From an uncultured Eubacteriales bacterium (GTDB lineage: Bacteria; Bacillota; Clostridia; Oscillospirales; Ruminococcaceae), in NCBI GenBank assembly GCA_902493155.1, contig CABUOE010000146.1, forward strand, positions 1 through 5,948: 5,948 nt of DNA, written 5' to 3'. The translations under genes were made by a program, and so were the position numbers. Below are positions 1 to 5,906 of this stretch, piece after piece. Each line of letters opens with the position of its first letter. Position 1 is the stretch's first letter. The notes under the pieces were generated by a model, which was not told the DNA's origin, did no database searches, and saw only the letters and a program-made list of their open reading frames with translations.

Positions 1-223
1 CCTCGTCAACATCCAGGTGGTGCGGACAGCCGACATGATGGATATGGTCTGCATCGTCTTCGTCCGGGGCAAAATGCCAGACGAAGACATGATCGCTTTG
101 GCGCGCCGCAAAGGGATGGTGCTCCTGAGCACCCGCCACAGGATGTTTACCGCGTGCGGCCTCCTGTGGGACAACGGATTGCGGGGAGGAGTTACCGATG
201 AACTCGTTGAAACTGACTTATGA
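1..223 (+). CDS. DRTGG-domain protein, 3' end only
   Basis: The frame is open from the window edge (first full codon at base 2) to a TGA at 221-223, giving about 73 residues of the C-terminus. The visible part has the pattern of a DRTGG domain end: a hydrophobic strand, then a turn with PDEDMIALARRKG, then a strand VLLSTRH and a terminal helix, as in proteins where this fold follows CBS domains or stands alone. DRTGG domains are presumed ligand-binding or regulatory modules, and their ligand is unknown. The gene overlaps the following HATPase gene by 26 bp, so the two are probably translationally coupled. A second, stand-alone DRTGG protein lies downstream of the hydrogenase in the same operon. 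The domain make-up of the missing N-terminal part cannot be seen. The family assignment rests on overall pattern, not on an intact DRTGG signature. Confidence 0.72.
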   Translation, partial: LVNIQVVRTADMMDMVCIVFVRGKMPDEDMIALARRKGMVLLSTRHRMFTACGLLWDNGLRGGVTDELVETDL

Positions 224-617
224 GGTAGACGGCGAAGATTTCACCCGGGCAGGGGAAGCCTCTTCCAGCGTGAAAAAGCAGCTTCGAAAGCTGGGGATTT
301 CTCCGGAAGCCATCCGCAAGGTGGCCATTGCCCTCTATGAGGGGGAAATCAACATGGTCATTCACGCCGACGGCGGAAACATCGACGTGGAGATCACGCC
401 GGAAAAAATCAACATGGTGCTCAAAGACCACGGCAAGGGGATTGCCGATATCGACAAGGCCATGCAGGAGGGCTATTCCACCGCGCCCGACGAGGTGCGA
501 AGCCTGGGCTTCGGCGCCGGCATGGGATTGCCCAACATGCAAAAATACTCCGACGAAATGCACATTGAGAGCACTGTCGGAGTGGGAACCACTGTTTATA
601 TGACGGTGAATGTGTAA
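198..617 (+). CDS. RsbW/RsbT-like ATP-binding protein (HATPase_c, anti-sigma/switch-kinase type)
   Basis: The product is 139 residues, the usual size for single-domain GHKL ATPases of the anti-sigma factor or switch-kinase type. The Bergerat-fold boxes are visible in order: an N box with E48 and N52 (ALYEGEINMVIHA), a G1 box DHGKG at 77-81 (DxGxG), and a G2 lid with G104-x-G106-x-G108-x-GL at 104-111, followed by the closing strands GVGTTVYMTV. Such proteins bind ATP and either sequester a sigma factor or phosphorylate a STAS-domain antagonist; no such partner lies in the window. The ATG at 198 is supported by GGGGAGGAG at 183-191, 6 bases upstream. The start lies inside the end of the preceding DRTGG gene. 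Position next to a sensory-type hydrogenase suggests that it converts a redox signal into partner switching or phosphorylation; this is inference. RsbT-like and RsbW-like roles cannot be told apart here. Confidence 0.9.
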   Translation: MNSLKLTYEVDGEDFTRAGEASSSVKKQLRKLGISPEAIRKVAIALYEGEINMVIHADGGNIDVEITPEKINMVLKDHGKGIADIDKAMQEGYSTAPDEVRSLGFGAGMGLPNMQKYSDEMHIESTVGVGTTVYMTVNV

Positions 618-633
618 ATACCTGACGCAAAGC

Positions 634-659
634 CTCCGCGGAATCCTCCGCGGGGTTTT
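634..659 (+). terminator. GC-rich hairpin plus T4: possible attenuator before the hydrogenase gene
   Basis: CCGCGGA (636-642) and TCCGCGG (647-653) pair perfectly around an ATCC loop. The stem extends by a T-G and a C-G pair to 634-655 and is followed directly by TTTT (656-659). It sits 17 bases after the HATPase stop and 29 bases before the hydrogenase start, inside an otherwise continuous operon. The short T run makes it a weak intrinsic terminator; partial attenuation or an mRNA processing or stability element fits as well. Confidence 0.6.
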
Positions 660-688
660 CGATTCACATCGAAAAGGGGGTAATCGGG

Positions 689-2044
689 ATGCAGGAATTT
701 TTCCATTCGGTGACGCTGGACAAAGATAAATGCAAAGGATGCATCAACTGCATCAAGCGCTGTCCCACCGAGGCCATCCGGGTGCGGAACAAAAAAGCCT
801 ACATCATCACCGAAAGGTGCATCGACTGCGGAGAATGTATCCGGGTCTGCCCGCACCACGCAAAGAAAGCAATTTTTGACGAGTTGGACGTGATCCACCG
901 TTTTGAATATGTCATCGCGCTGCCCGCGCCTTCGCTGATGGCGCAGTTTAATAATTTAGAGGACGTGGATATTGTCCTCAACGCCCTTATAAAATTTGGA
1001 TTTGACGATGTTTACGAAGTGGCGAAGGCGGCAGAGATTGTTTCGGCAGTAACCCGCGACCTGATGAAAAGCGGTAAACTCACAAAGCCGGTTATCAGCT
1101 CTGCTTGCCCTGCCGTGACCAGGCTCATCCGGGTGCGTTTTCCCGGCCTCATCGAGCATGTCCTTCCGTTGAACGCGCCTATTGAAGTGGCTGCCCGGCT
1201 GGCGAAAAAAGCGGCCGTTGCAAAAACAGGCTTACCGGCGGAGAAAATCGGTGCGGTGTTCATCTCTCCTTGCGCTGCCAAGGTGACGGCTACCAAAATG
1301 CCCTTGGGCACTCAAAAAAGCGCCGTAGATGCCGTGTTGGCGGTCAGCGAGATTTATCCCAAACTGTTCCCCCTCATGAAGGAAGTGGCAAACGACGAAC
1401 CGCAGATTACGTCGGAAGCGGGCCGCATCGGCCTTTCCTGGGGCAGCAGCAGCGGTGAATCGTCGGGGCTCATCAATGATAACTACCTGGCGGCCGACGG
1501 CATCGAGAACGTCATCCGCGTACTGGAGGATTTGGAGGACGAAAAATTCCAGAACGTGGACTTTATCGAGCTGAACGCCTGTAATGGCGGCTGCGTCGGC
1601 GGTGTCCTCAACGTGGAGAACCCCTATGTGGCCAAAACCAAGCTCAAACGTATCCGCAAAAATCTGCAGGTGAGTATGAATCATGTGGAACCGGGCGCTC
1701 TGGACCTTCAGGACGTGATCGCCTGGGATACCCCGCTGGAATATGTGCCGGTTTTGAAGCTGGACGACGACATGATGACCGCCATGGAAAAGATGGCCAA
1801 AATCGAGGAGATCACCGAGCAACTGGAGGGCCTCGACTGCGGTTCCTGCGGAGCACCGTCCTGCCGGGCGCTGGCGGAGGACGTGGTGCGGGGACTGGCT
1901 TCCACCGACGACTGCATCTTCAACTTTAAGTCCAATATCCAGACACTGCTCAACGACGTACATAAGATAGAAGAATATATTCCCCGTCCCTTCCGGGCGG
2001 GGCAGAAAGAGAAAAAGGAGGGCGGCAGCCATGACGCCGATTGA
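689..2044 (+). CDS. HydS-like (putative sensory) [FeFe]-hydrogenase with two ferredoxin clusters and a C-terminal 4Fe-4S domain, no PAS
   Basis: The product is 451 residues. Two 4Fe-4S motifs open it: C15, C18, C21, C25 and C44, C47, C50, C54. The [FeFe]-hydrogenase core follows, with L1 SSACPAV (C140), L2 SPCAAK (C195) and L3 NACNGGC (C298, C302), so all four cysteines expected to hold the H-cluster are present. A C-terminal PF04060-type cluster motif lies at C384, C387, C392 and C409, then a charged tail. In catalytic enzymes L1 is TSCCP; here the first, proton-relay Cys is Ala139. L2 lacks the usual Met and the trailing Glu, and the GGGQP tail of L3 is replaced. These changes match the putative sensory HydS-like groups, where low activity and H2 or redox sensing are proposed. 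Members of that class often end in a PAS domain; this one does not. The ATG has AAGGGGG at 674-680, 8 bases upstream. The gene end overlaps the next gene by 14 bp. Cytoplasmic; no signal peptide or membrane segment. Confidence 0.93.
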   Translation: MQEFFHSVTLDKDKCKGCINCIKRCPTEAIRVRNKKAYIITERCIDCGECIRVCPHHAKKAIFDELDVIHRFEYVIALPAPSLMAQFNNLEDVDIVLNALIKFGFDDVYEVAKAAEIVSAVTRDLMKSGKLTKPVISSACPAVTRLIRVRFPGLIEHVLPLNAPIEVAARLAKKAAVAKTGLPAEKIGAVFISPCAAKVTATKMPLGTQKSAVDAVLAVSEIYPKLFPLMKEVANDEPQITSEAGRIGLSWGSSSGESSGLINDNYLAADGIENVIRVLEDLEDEKFQNVDFIELNACNGGCVGGVLNVENPYVAKTKLKRIRKNLQVSMNHVEPGALDLQDVIAWDTPLEYVPVLKLDDDMMTAMEKMAKIEEITEQLEGLDCGSCGAPSCRALAEDVVRGLASTDDCIFNFKSNIQTLLNDVHKIEEYIPRPFRAGQKEKKEGGSHDAD

Positions 2045-2372
2045 GTTTGCGAAAAAGCACGGGTTGGAAGTGGCCTCGGAAGGCGAGGGCGACGTCCGGG
2101 ATATTTCCGGCATCTATTGCTGCGATCTTCTCAGTATGGTCATGGGCCGTGCCAAAGAGGACAACGCCCTCATTACCATTATGGGAAACGTCAACACTGT
2201 GGCGGTGGGCGTTTTAGCGGATGTGAGCTGCGTCATCCTGTGCGAGGGAATCCGGTTGGATGACGCCTGCCTGCAAAAGGCCAAGGATCAGGAAGTGTGT
2301 GTTCTCTATTCGCAGGCTTCGAATTTTGACACCGCTTTGAAGCTGGCGAAAGAGTTGGGACTTTGCTCATAA
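2031..2372 (+). CDS. Stand-alone DRTGG-domain protein
   Basis: The product is 113 residues, about the length of one DRTGG domain with nothing attached. The N-terminal strand and turn (IEFAKKHGLEV), a central DLLSMVMGRAKEDNALITIMG segment and the NTVAVGVLADVSCVIL strand-turn-strand pattern are typical of the family, followed by a helix with ACLQKAKDQEV and a final VLYSQAS strand. The function of these proteins is unknown; a regulatory or ligand-binding role is presumed. The ATG at 2031 overlaps the end of the hydrogenase gene by 14 bp and has AAAAAGGAGG at 2012-2021, 9 bases upstream. Together with the partial gene at the left edge, two DRTGG proteins bracket the HATPase and hydrogenase pair, which argues that they belong to the same signalling module. 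Three Cys (29, 30, 65) lie in the first two thirds with no metal-binding spacing. Confidence 0.87.
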   Translation: MTPIEFAKKHGLEVASEGEGDVRDISGIYCCDLLSMVMGRAKEDNALITIMGNVNTVAVGVLADVSCVILCEGIRLDDACLQKAKDQEVCVLYSQASNFDTALKLAKELGLCS

Positions 2373-2373
2373 A

Positions 2374-2382
2374 AGAAGGGAG
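2374..2382 (+). promoter_or_regulatory. Ribosome binding site fixing the PHP gene start at ATG 2391
   Basis: AGAAGGGAG at 2374-2382 lies 8 bases before ATG 2391. The in-frame GTG at 2382 shares its first base with this site and has no room for a proper spacer, so the ATG is the better start. Confidence 0.7.
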
Positions 2383-2390
2383 TGGCGGGA

Positions 2391-3077
2391 ATGAGGCTTA
2401 ACTACGATTTTCATATCCATTCCTGCCTCTCTCCCTGCGGCGACAACGACATGACTCCCAATAACATCGTCGGCATGGCAGGCATCCTAGAGCTTAACGC
2501 GATCGCTGTCAGCGACCACAACAGTGCTTTAAACCTGCCGGCTGTCTGCAAGCTGGGAGAGGAGCAGGGCCTTTTGGTGGTTCCTGCCATCGAAATCACT
2601 ACCGCTGAGGAAGTCCATGTGCTCTCCTTGTTTCCGAGCCTGGAGTCCGCGCTTCACATGGGAGAAGAGATTTACACCCTGCTTCCCGATGTGCCTAATG
2701 CTCCGGAGATTTTCGGGGACCAGCTGATTTTGGACGAAAACGACCAGGTGGCAGGAACGGTGGAAAAACTCCTTATCAACGCCACTAGCCTGTCTATTGA
2801 GAAAACCTTCGACAAGGTGAGGAGTTACGGCGGCGTTCCGATCCCTGCTCATATCGACAAAACGGCCTATTCAGTCATCTCTAACCTTGGGTTTATTCCG
2901 CCGGAACTGGAGGCGCGGACAGTGGAAGTGAAAAGTCCGCCTTGTCCGGCATCGGAAGGATATCGGGTCATCACCAATTCCGATGCCCATGCGCTGGAAA
3001 CCATGAGTGTGCACGAGGGAAATACTATTGAAATACCGAGAAAAACCGTCGCGGATGTACTGACCTTGTTGCGGTGA
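2391..3077 (+). CDS. PHP-domain metal-dependent phosphoesterase
   Basis: From ATG 2391 the product is 228 residues, a compact single-domain PHP protein of the TrpH/YciV-like class. Metal-site motifs are visible in order: H8-x-H10 (DFHIHS), an Asp in the following loop (D18 or D20, CGDNDMTP), D42-H43 (AVSDHN), E68 (PAIEIT), H76 (VHVLSLF), H154 (PAHID) and D198-x-H200 (SDAH). PHP proteins bind two or three metal ions and hydrolyse phosphoesters; some relatives act on nucleotides such as 3',5'-bisphosphates or short RNA 5' ends. The substrate here is unknown. It is the last gene of the operon, 18 bp after the DRTGG gene. PHP genes commonly accompany DRTGG, HATPase and hydrogenase genes in Clostridia, so it may act on a nucleotide signal in the same pathway; that is inference. 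An upstream GTG at 2382 would add three residues but overlaps the ribosome binding site. Confidence 0.9.
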   Translation: MRLNYDFHIHSCLSPCGDNDMTPNNIVGMAGILELNAIAVSDHNSALNLPAVCKLGEEQGLLVVPAIEITTAEEVHVLSLFPSLESALHMGEEIYTLLPDVPNAPEIFGDQLILDENDQVAGTVEKLLINATSLSIEKTFDKVRSYGGVPIPAHIDKTAYSVISNLGFIPPELEARTVEVKSPPCPASEGYRVITNSDAHALETMSVHEGNTIEIPRKTVADVLTLLR

Positions 3078-3084
3078 AAGGGAA

Positions 3085-3112
3085 AGTTTTTTGGACTTCC
3101 CCTTAAAAAACT
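3085..3112. repeat. AT-rich inverted repeat between the PHP gene and the tRNA promoter
   Basis: AGTTTTTT (3085-3092) and AAAAAACT (3105-3112) are perfect complements around a 12-base spacer. A competing pairing, AAGGGAAAGT with ACTTCCCCTT (one mismatch), uses the same bases. Neither is followed by a T run on the plus strand, so this is not a convincing terminator for the five-gene operon. The A6 run just before the -35 box could instead act as an UP element for the tRNA promoter. Confidence 0.45.
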
Positions 3113-3113
3113 G

Positions 3114-3142
3114 TTGACAAATTTTGTGAGCTGTGCTATTAT
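3114..3142 (+). promoter_or_regulatory. Sigma-A promoter of the tRNA-Arg gene
   Basis: TTGACA (3114-3119) and TATTAT (3137-3142) are separated by 17 bases, and a TG one base before the -10 box (3134-3135) makes it an extended -10. An A6 tract lies just upstream of the -35 box. Transcription would start near 3149, giving a leader of about 34 bases before the tRNA. A perfect TATAAT at 3142-3147 is also present, but its spacer of 22 bases is too long for the same -35 box. Confidence 0.85.
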
Positions 3143-3182
3143 ATAATACGTTGTCGATACGGCAACTGAATAACAGAATAAT

Positions 3183-3259
3183 GCGCCATTAGCTCAGCTG
3201 GATAGAGTGTTTGACTACGAATCAAAAGGTCGCAGGTTCGAGTCCTGCATGGCGCGCCA
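3183..3259 (+). tRNA. tRNA-Arg (anticodon ACG)
   Basis: A 77-base cloverleaf with encoded CCA. The acceptor stem GCGCCAT (3183-3189) pairs with ATGGCGC (3249-3255), with discriminator G3256 and CCA at 3257-3259. The D stem is GCTC/GAGT with one G-T pair. The anticodon stem TTTGA/TCAAA holds the loop CTACGAA with anticodon ACG at 3217-3219, which would be edited to ICG to read CGU, CGC and CGA. The T stem GCAGG/CCTGC holds TTCGAGT. It has its own promoter upstream and hairpin terminator downstream, so it is a single-gene unit. Base composition drops on its 3' side, and tRNA 3' ends are common integration sites. Confidence 0.97.
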
Positions 3260-3266
3260 ATCCAAT

Positions 3267-3320
3267 ATAATCCGAACCAGTTCTTCCTTGTGGGAGACAG
3301 GTCGGATTATTTGTTTATTT
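3267..3320 (+). terminator. Terminator of the tRNA-Arg gene
   Basis: ATAATCCGA (3267-3275) pairs with TCGGATTAT (3302-3310). The stem continues inward as CC/GG past a bulged A, then TCTTCC with GGGAGA (one T-G pair) around TTGTG. A T-rich tail, TTGTTTATTT, follows at 3311-3320. It begins 8 bases after the tRNA CCA. Confidence 0.8.
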
Positions 3321-3380
3321 CGCCAGTTACGAGAATACCTATTTTCCCAGTGGCATTATCAAGCGTCCCGAATCCGAACC
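3269..3380 (+). repeat. Direct repeat AATCCGAACC
   Basis: The 10-base word AATCCGAACC occurs at 3269-3278, inside the left arm of the tRNA terminator, and again at 3371-3380, 102 bases downstream. It may be chance or the trace of a small duplication; no longer repeat flanks it. Confidence 0.4.
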
Positions 3381-3659
3381 GCTAAGGTCCAAGAAAGAAG
3401 AAAATCTGAAAATAAAAAACAGGTAAGGCAGTCTCCATTTTCGACGGACTGCCTTGCCTGTTTCTATGTTTATTTAACGTCTTTCAGGCGATTTTTTAAA
3501 AAGCCGTCTTTGCCTCATTGGACTACAGAGGGAACTACAACAAAATTTGAGGGCAGTTATCCTCAGATTTCTGCTTTCTATCGCATGCATGGGTCAGAGA
3601 AAATGGTTCCATATCAGAGGGCACGGTTTTTGTCAATGGTGTTAACGCCGCCTCCTTTA
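3321..3659 (+). other. Intergenic stretch without a convincing gene; possible coding relic at 3271-3426
   Basis: No open frame here has a start codon with a ribosome binding site. The longest one, starting at 3207, begins inside the tRNA and runs through its terminator, so it is not credible. Frame 1 is open from 3271 to a TAA at 3424-3426, lacks an ATG, and ends in a protein-like tail (SGIIKRPESEPLRSKK then EENLKIKNR), which could be the worn 3' end of a lost gene. The strong hairpin at 3417-3463 would then be its terminator. From 3470 to 3659 only weak hairpins are seen, for example TGAGG/CCTCA at 3548-3565. Confidence 0.4.
3417..3463. terminator. Strong 17-bp hairpin, probable (bidirectional) intrinsic terminator
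   Basis: The arms at 3417-3433 (AAACAGGTAAGGCAGTC) and 3447-3463 (GACTGCCTTGCCTGTTT) pair over 17 bp with a single T-G wobble and a 13-base loop. On the minus strand the hairpin is followed by TTTATTTTC, extending a T-rich run; on the plus strand it is followed by CTATGTTTATTT after TTT. Stem shape and T runs on both sides suit a two-way terminator. No gene ends next to it on either strand, which makes it look like a leftover from a lost or displaced gene. Confidence 0.65.
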
Positions 3660-3689
3660 TTGACTTTTGTAATTGGGACAAAGTATACT
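3660..3689 (+). promoter_or_regulatory. Promoter of the BtrH-like gene
   Basis: TTGACT (3660-3665) and TATACT (3684-3689) are separated by 18 bases, a good sigma-A fit. Transcription would start near 3696, about 40 bases before the ATG at 3736. This gives the gene its own transcription unit, independent of the tRNA and the left operon. Confidence 0.65.
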
Positions 3690-3735
3690 ATAGAAAAGGC
3701 AAATTCACAAGAAATCAACAAAATGAGGGAAGCCT

Positions 3736-4863
3736 ATGAAAAAACTGCCGTTAAAAGTGGATGCGCTGATTTTATCGGAATGCTGGACGTATTTCAGAAT
3801 GGCGATTATCGAAACGTCGCCATTTAAGGAGACCTGGATTGCCACCCATTTTAGGATTTTTTCCTATCACGATTTTTCTGTTATGTTTGGAGAAAACGGG
3901 CGTATGCACCCCATGAACTATTTTTCAGACATCTTGTCATTCCGAGAAATCCCTGTCAGTCAGGTTAGCTGTAATAATCTTATAGAGACACTCATAAAAG
4001 AAATAGAACAGGATAGCTATGTCATCTTGGATTGCAACTTCCCCAAAATTTTTCCTGATGCGTCGGAAGAGTTTCATCTCCATGAAACGTATCTTTTTGG
4101 ATTTGATGATGAGAAAGAGGTATTTTACGGGACGGTACTACAAAATTCCGGGAGATTTGAGGAAATGGAGATTCCGTTTGGACGTGTTTTAGCAGCATTT
4201 GCGGATATCCCAAGCTATTTTAGTAAGCATCCGGAAGAAATGGTCGAACGTCGATGCTCTCTTTTTACGATATCGAGTATACAATTAAAAGACAGCTACA
4301 GGGATGATAACAGCATCTATTTATTCTTGCAGAAAATACAAGATGAACTAAATGGTTCCAAACATACCGCTTTATTTTATGACAAAGACGGAAAGCTTCC
4401 TGAGGCGTCTTCTTTATTTTACAGTTCAAAGGGAAAAGTATCGCAGGTAGGAGAGTACTACACCGGCCTTGCCTGTCTTCTGATGATACGGGAAGATATT
4501 GGCAAGCTGTTAGACGTCCAGGACATTTCAGAAGCTACAGCCGAAAATTTCACTAAATCCCTTAAAAAGCTTCACGAGCATCAAAGCGTAATCCAGCAGT
4601 CGATGGAATGGTTTATGAAAGAGCTTTCTATTGAGGACGCTTTGCTCGCAGATTTTGTCCGGCAGTACAAGGAATGCTGTGGAGAATTGCAGAAACTGTA
4701 TTTGATGGCGCTCAAGTTCGAAATGACCCATAACAAAGAGCTTCTAAAAAGAGTTCAGGACGAATTATTGGACTTATATAAGAGCGAATACGCCTGCCTA
4801 TCGCAGTTTGACGCCTTGGCGAAACAGCATTACTATGAAAATCAACGGCAGCAGCTTCGGTAA
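3736..4863 (+). CDS. BtrH_N/C39-like papain-fold protein, function unknown
   Basis: The product is 375 residues, cytoplasmic, with no signal peptide or membrane segment. The N-terminal half resembles the BtrH_N or C39-like papain fold: a Cys near the start (C16, SECWTYF), then VILDCNF around 96-102, H114 and H116 followed by YLFGFDDEKEVFY (119-131), the usual strand-turn-strand after the active-site His. The C-terminal half (about 185-375) is mostly helical, with a conserved-looking helix pair around YYTGLACLLMIREDIGKLL and a final Glu-rich, possibly coiled-coil segment. This two-part layout is that of uncharacterised proteins often found in non-ribosomal peptide and other natural-product clusters; BtrH itself is an acyltransferase of butirosin synthesis. 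Whether this protein is catalytic is unclear. The ATG has GAGGG at 3725-3729, 6 bases upstream, and its own promoter. GC content is much lower than in the left operon (about 33% in a sampled line). It converges on the next gene. Confidence 0.8.
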   Translation: MKKLPLKVDALILSECWTYFRMAIIETSPFKETWIATHFRIFSYHDFSVMFGENGRMHPMNYFSDILSFREIPVSQVSCNNLIETLIKEIEQDSYVILDCNFPKIFPDASEEFHLHETYLFGFDDEKEVFYGTVLQNSGRFEEMEIPFGRVLAAFADIPSYFSKHPEEMVERRCSLFTISSIQLKDSYRDDNSIYLFLQKIQDELNGSKHTALFYDKDGKLPEASSLFYSSKGKVSQVGEYYTGLACLLMIREDIGKLLDVQDISEATAENFTKSLKKLHEHQSVIQQSMEWFMKELSIEDALLADFVRQYKECCGELQKLYLMALKFEMTHNKELLKRVQDELLDLYKSEYACLSQFDALAKQHYYENQRQQLR

Positions 4864-4868
4864 AAGCC

Positions 4869-5906
4869 CTACATAAAGCGTTCATTTAGAGTGATTTTTG
4901 CCCTATCCGCGTCGTCCAGCTGCTCCTCCAGCAGAGACTGGATATGATCCGTGAAAAGCCGTTCATTAAAAGGAACACGCCATGTTTTCCTTTCGGAATC
5001 AGTTAATCCAAAACTACCCATCAGGCGGTCATCCCGATAAACTGACCAGCTGTCCAGAAAGTTCGCCAGATCAGGATCGTCAAAAACTTCATTTGTATAG
5101 TAGATACAATAATACAGATAAGAAGCGACGCCCAGAGCTTCGCTTTGCAGCCGCAGGCGGTCAAGATCCAGGGGCGAATTCCGGAAAGCATAATAAATAT
5201 CACAAAAGAGATTTAACCGTAACCCTCCTTCATACAAAAGGTAGATGGAATTCATGTCCTTATAGTGGTGGAGGCAGAGGGAAATAAACGACATTTCCGG
5301 CAACAGTCTTTTCACCGTGACCCCTGCAACTTCTGCTTCACTGGAGTGCGACAACACGTAACCCATATCGATGTTTTGGTTGCTTTCCCCCCACAGGATA
5401 TCCATATTGACATCGATTTTGACATAAGGGCGCAGAGGGTTTGAGGTCTGTTTGATGAATGGCGCTGTCTGATGGCTCATAGCCGTTTGAAATAAAAGTT
5501 CTTTTCTCGAGCAGGGGATCAGGCCGTCTTCGGTGACTTTCCCCTGAATAAATCCATGCTCCCTTAAGATGTCTTTAATTGTATCGACATATTCTCTAGA
5601 GGTCAGCAGATCGATATCGCCCGACTTCCTTATAAATGGGGAGCCATATGCGTCGTTTGATAAAACGGCCCCTTTGATAACGGCATAGGGGATTTGGCTG
5701 AGGCTGTTAAAAACGGGTTTGCATGTTTGATAGCTTTCTGTTACCGCCGCCTTTGACAGATAAATATCCATTTTGGCTTTTATGTCGCCTGTGAGGTTTC
5801 GCAGGTAAAGGCATTTGTGTCTTTCCAGCAGCGGTATCAGCTCGGGACAACCGGTATTTTCTTTTACAAGCTTCCGGATTTTCTCGATGATCAAATCATA
5901 GTTCAT
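4869..5906 (-). CDS. Nucleotidyltransferase family protein (PF14907-type, NTP_transf_5)
   Basis: The product is 345 residues, within the family's usual length. Marks of the family are visible: AVIKGAVLSNDAY at 75-87, the metal-binding GDIDLL at 96-101 (D97 and D99), a probable third Asp at D165 in VKIDVNMDI, and the helical C-terminal region with LCLHHYKD (210-217) and a following CDIYYAF. The fold should transfer a nucleotide (or use one) on a small molecule or peptide; substrates of this family are mostly unknown. Members recur in lasso peptide and other peptide natural-product clusters, which fits the BtrH-like neighbour, although the two genes converge and do not share an operon. The typical VDxHW motif reads IDVNMD here, with Asn in the His position. 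The start has GGAG (complement of 5916-5919), 9 bases upstream. Its stop is 5 bp from the end of the plus-strand gene, with no terminator between. Confidence 0.85.
   Translation of the reverse strand: MNYDLIIEKIRKLVKENTGCPELIPLLERHKCLYLRNLTGDIKAKMDIYLSKAAVTESYQTCKPVFNSLSQIPYAVIKGAVLSNDAYGSPFIRKSGDIDLLTSREYVDTIKDILREHGFIQGKVTEDGLIPCSRKELLFQTAMSHQTAPFIKQTSNPLRPYVKIDVNMDILWGESNQNIDMGYVLSHSSEAEVAGVTVKRLLPEMSFISLCLHHYKDMNSIYLLYEGGLRLNLFCDIYYAFRNSPLDLDRLRLQSEALGVASYLYYCIYYTNEVFDDPDLANFLDSWSVYRDDRLMGSFGLTDSERKTWRVPFNERLFTDHIQSLLEEQLDDADRAKITLNERFM

Noticed and set aside
192..563. 123-codon minus-strand open frame opposite the HATPase gene
   Set aside because: The plus strand encodes N, G1 and G2 boxes in the right order; the antisense frame has no ribosome binding site or recognisable motif.
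1232..2113. 293-codon minus-strand open frame opposite the hydrogenase
   Set aside because: It is the antisense shadow of a GC-rich gene with clear Fe-S and H-cluster motifs on the plus strand; its translation shows no domain pattern.
3142..3147. Perfect TATAAT as the -10 box of the tRNA promoter
   Set aside because: The spacer to TTGACA would be 22 bases; TATTAT at 3137-3142 gives 17 bases and an extended -10 TG.
3183..3259. Attachment-site duplicate of the tRNA 3' end within the window
   Set aside because: I looked for the T-arm and acceptor sequence elsewhere in the window and saw no second copy.
3207..3827. 206-codon plus-strand open frame
   Set aside because: It starts inside the tRNA-Arg gene, crosses its terminator and the 17-bp hairpin, has no ribosome binding site and overlaps the start of the BtrH-like gene in another frame.
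4982..5287. 101-codon plus-strand open frame opposite the nucleotidyltransferase
   Set aside because: It is a shadow of the minus-strand gene, whose GDIDLL motif and ribosome binding site are clear.
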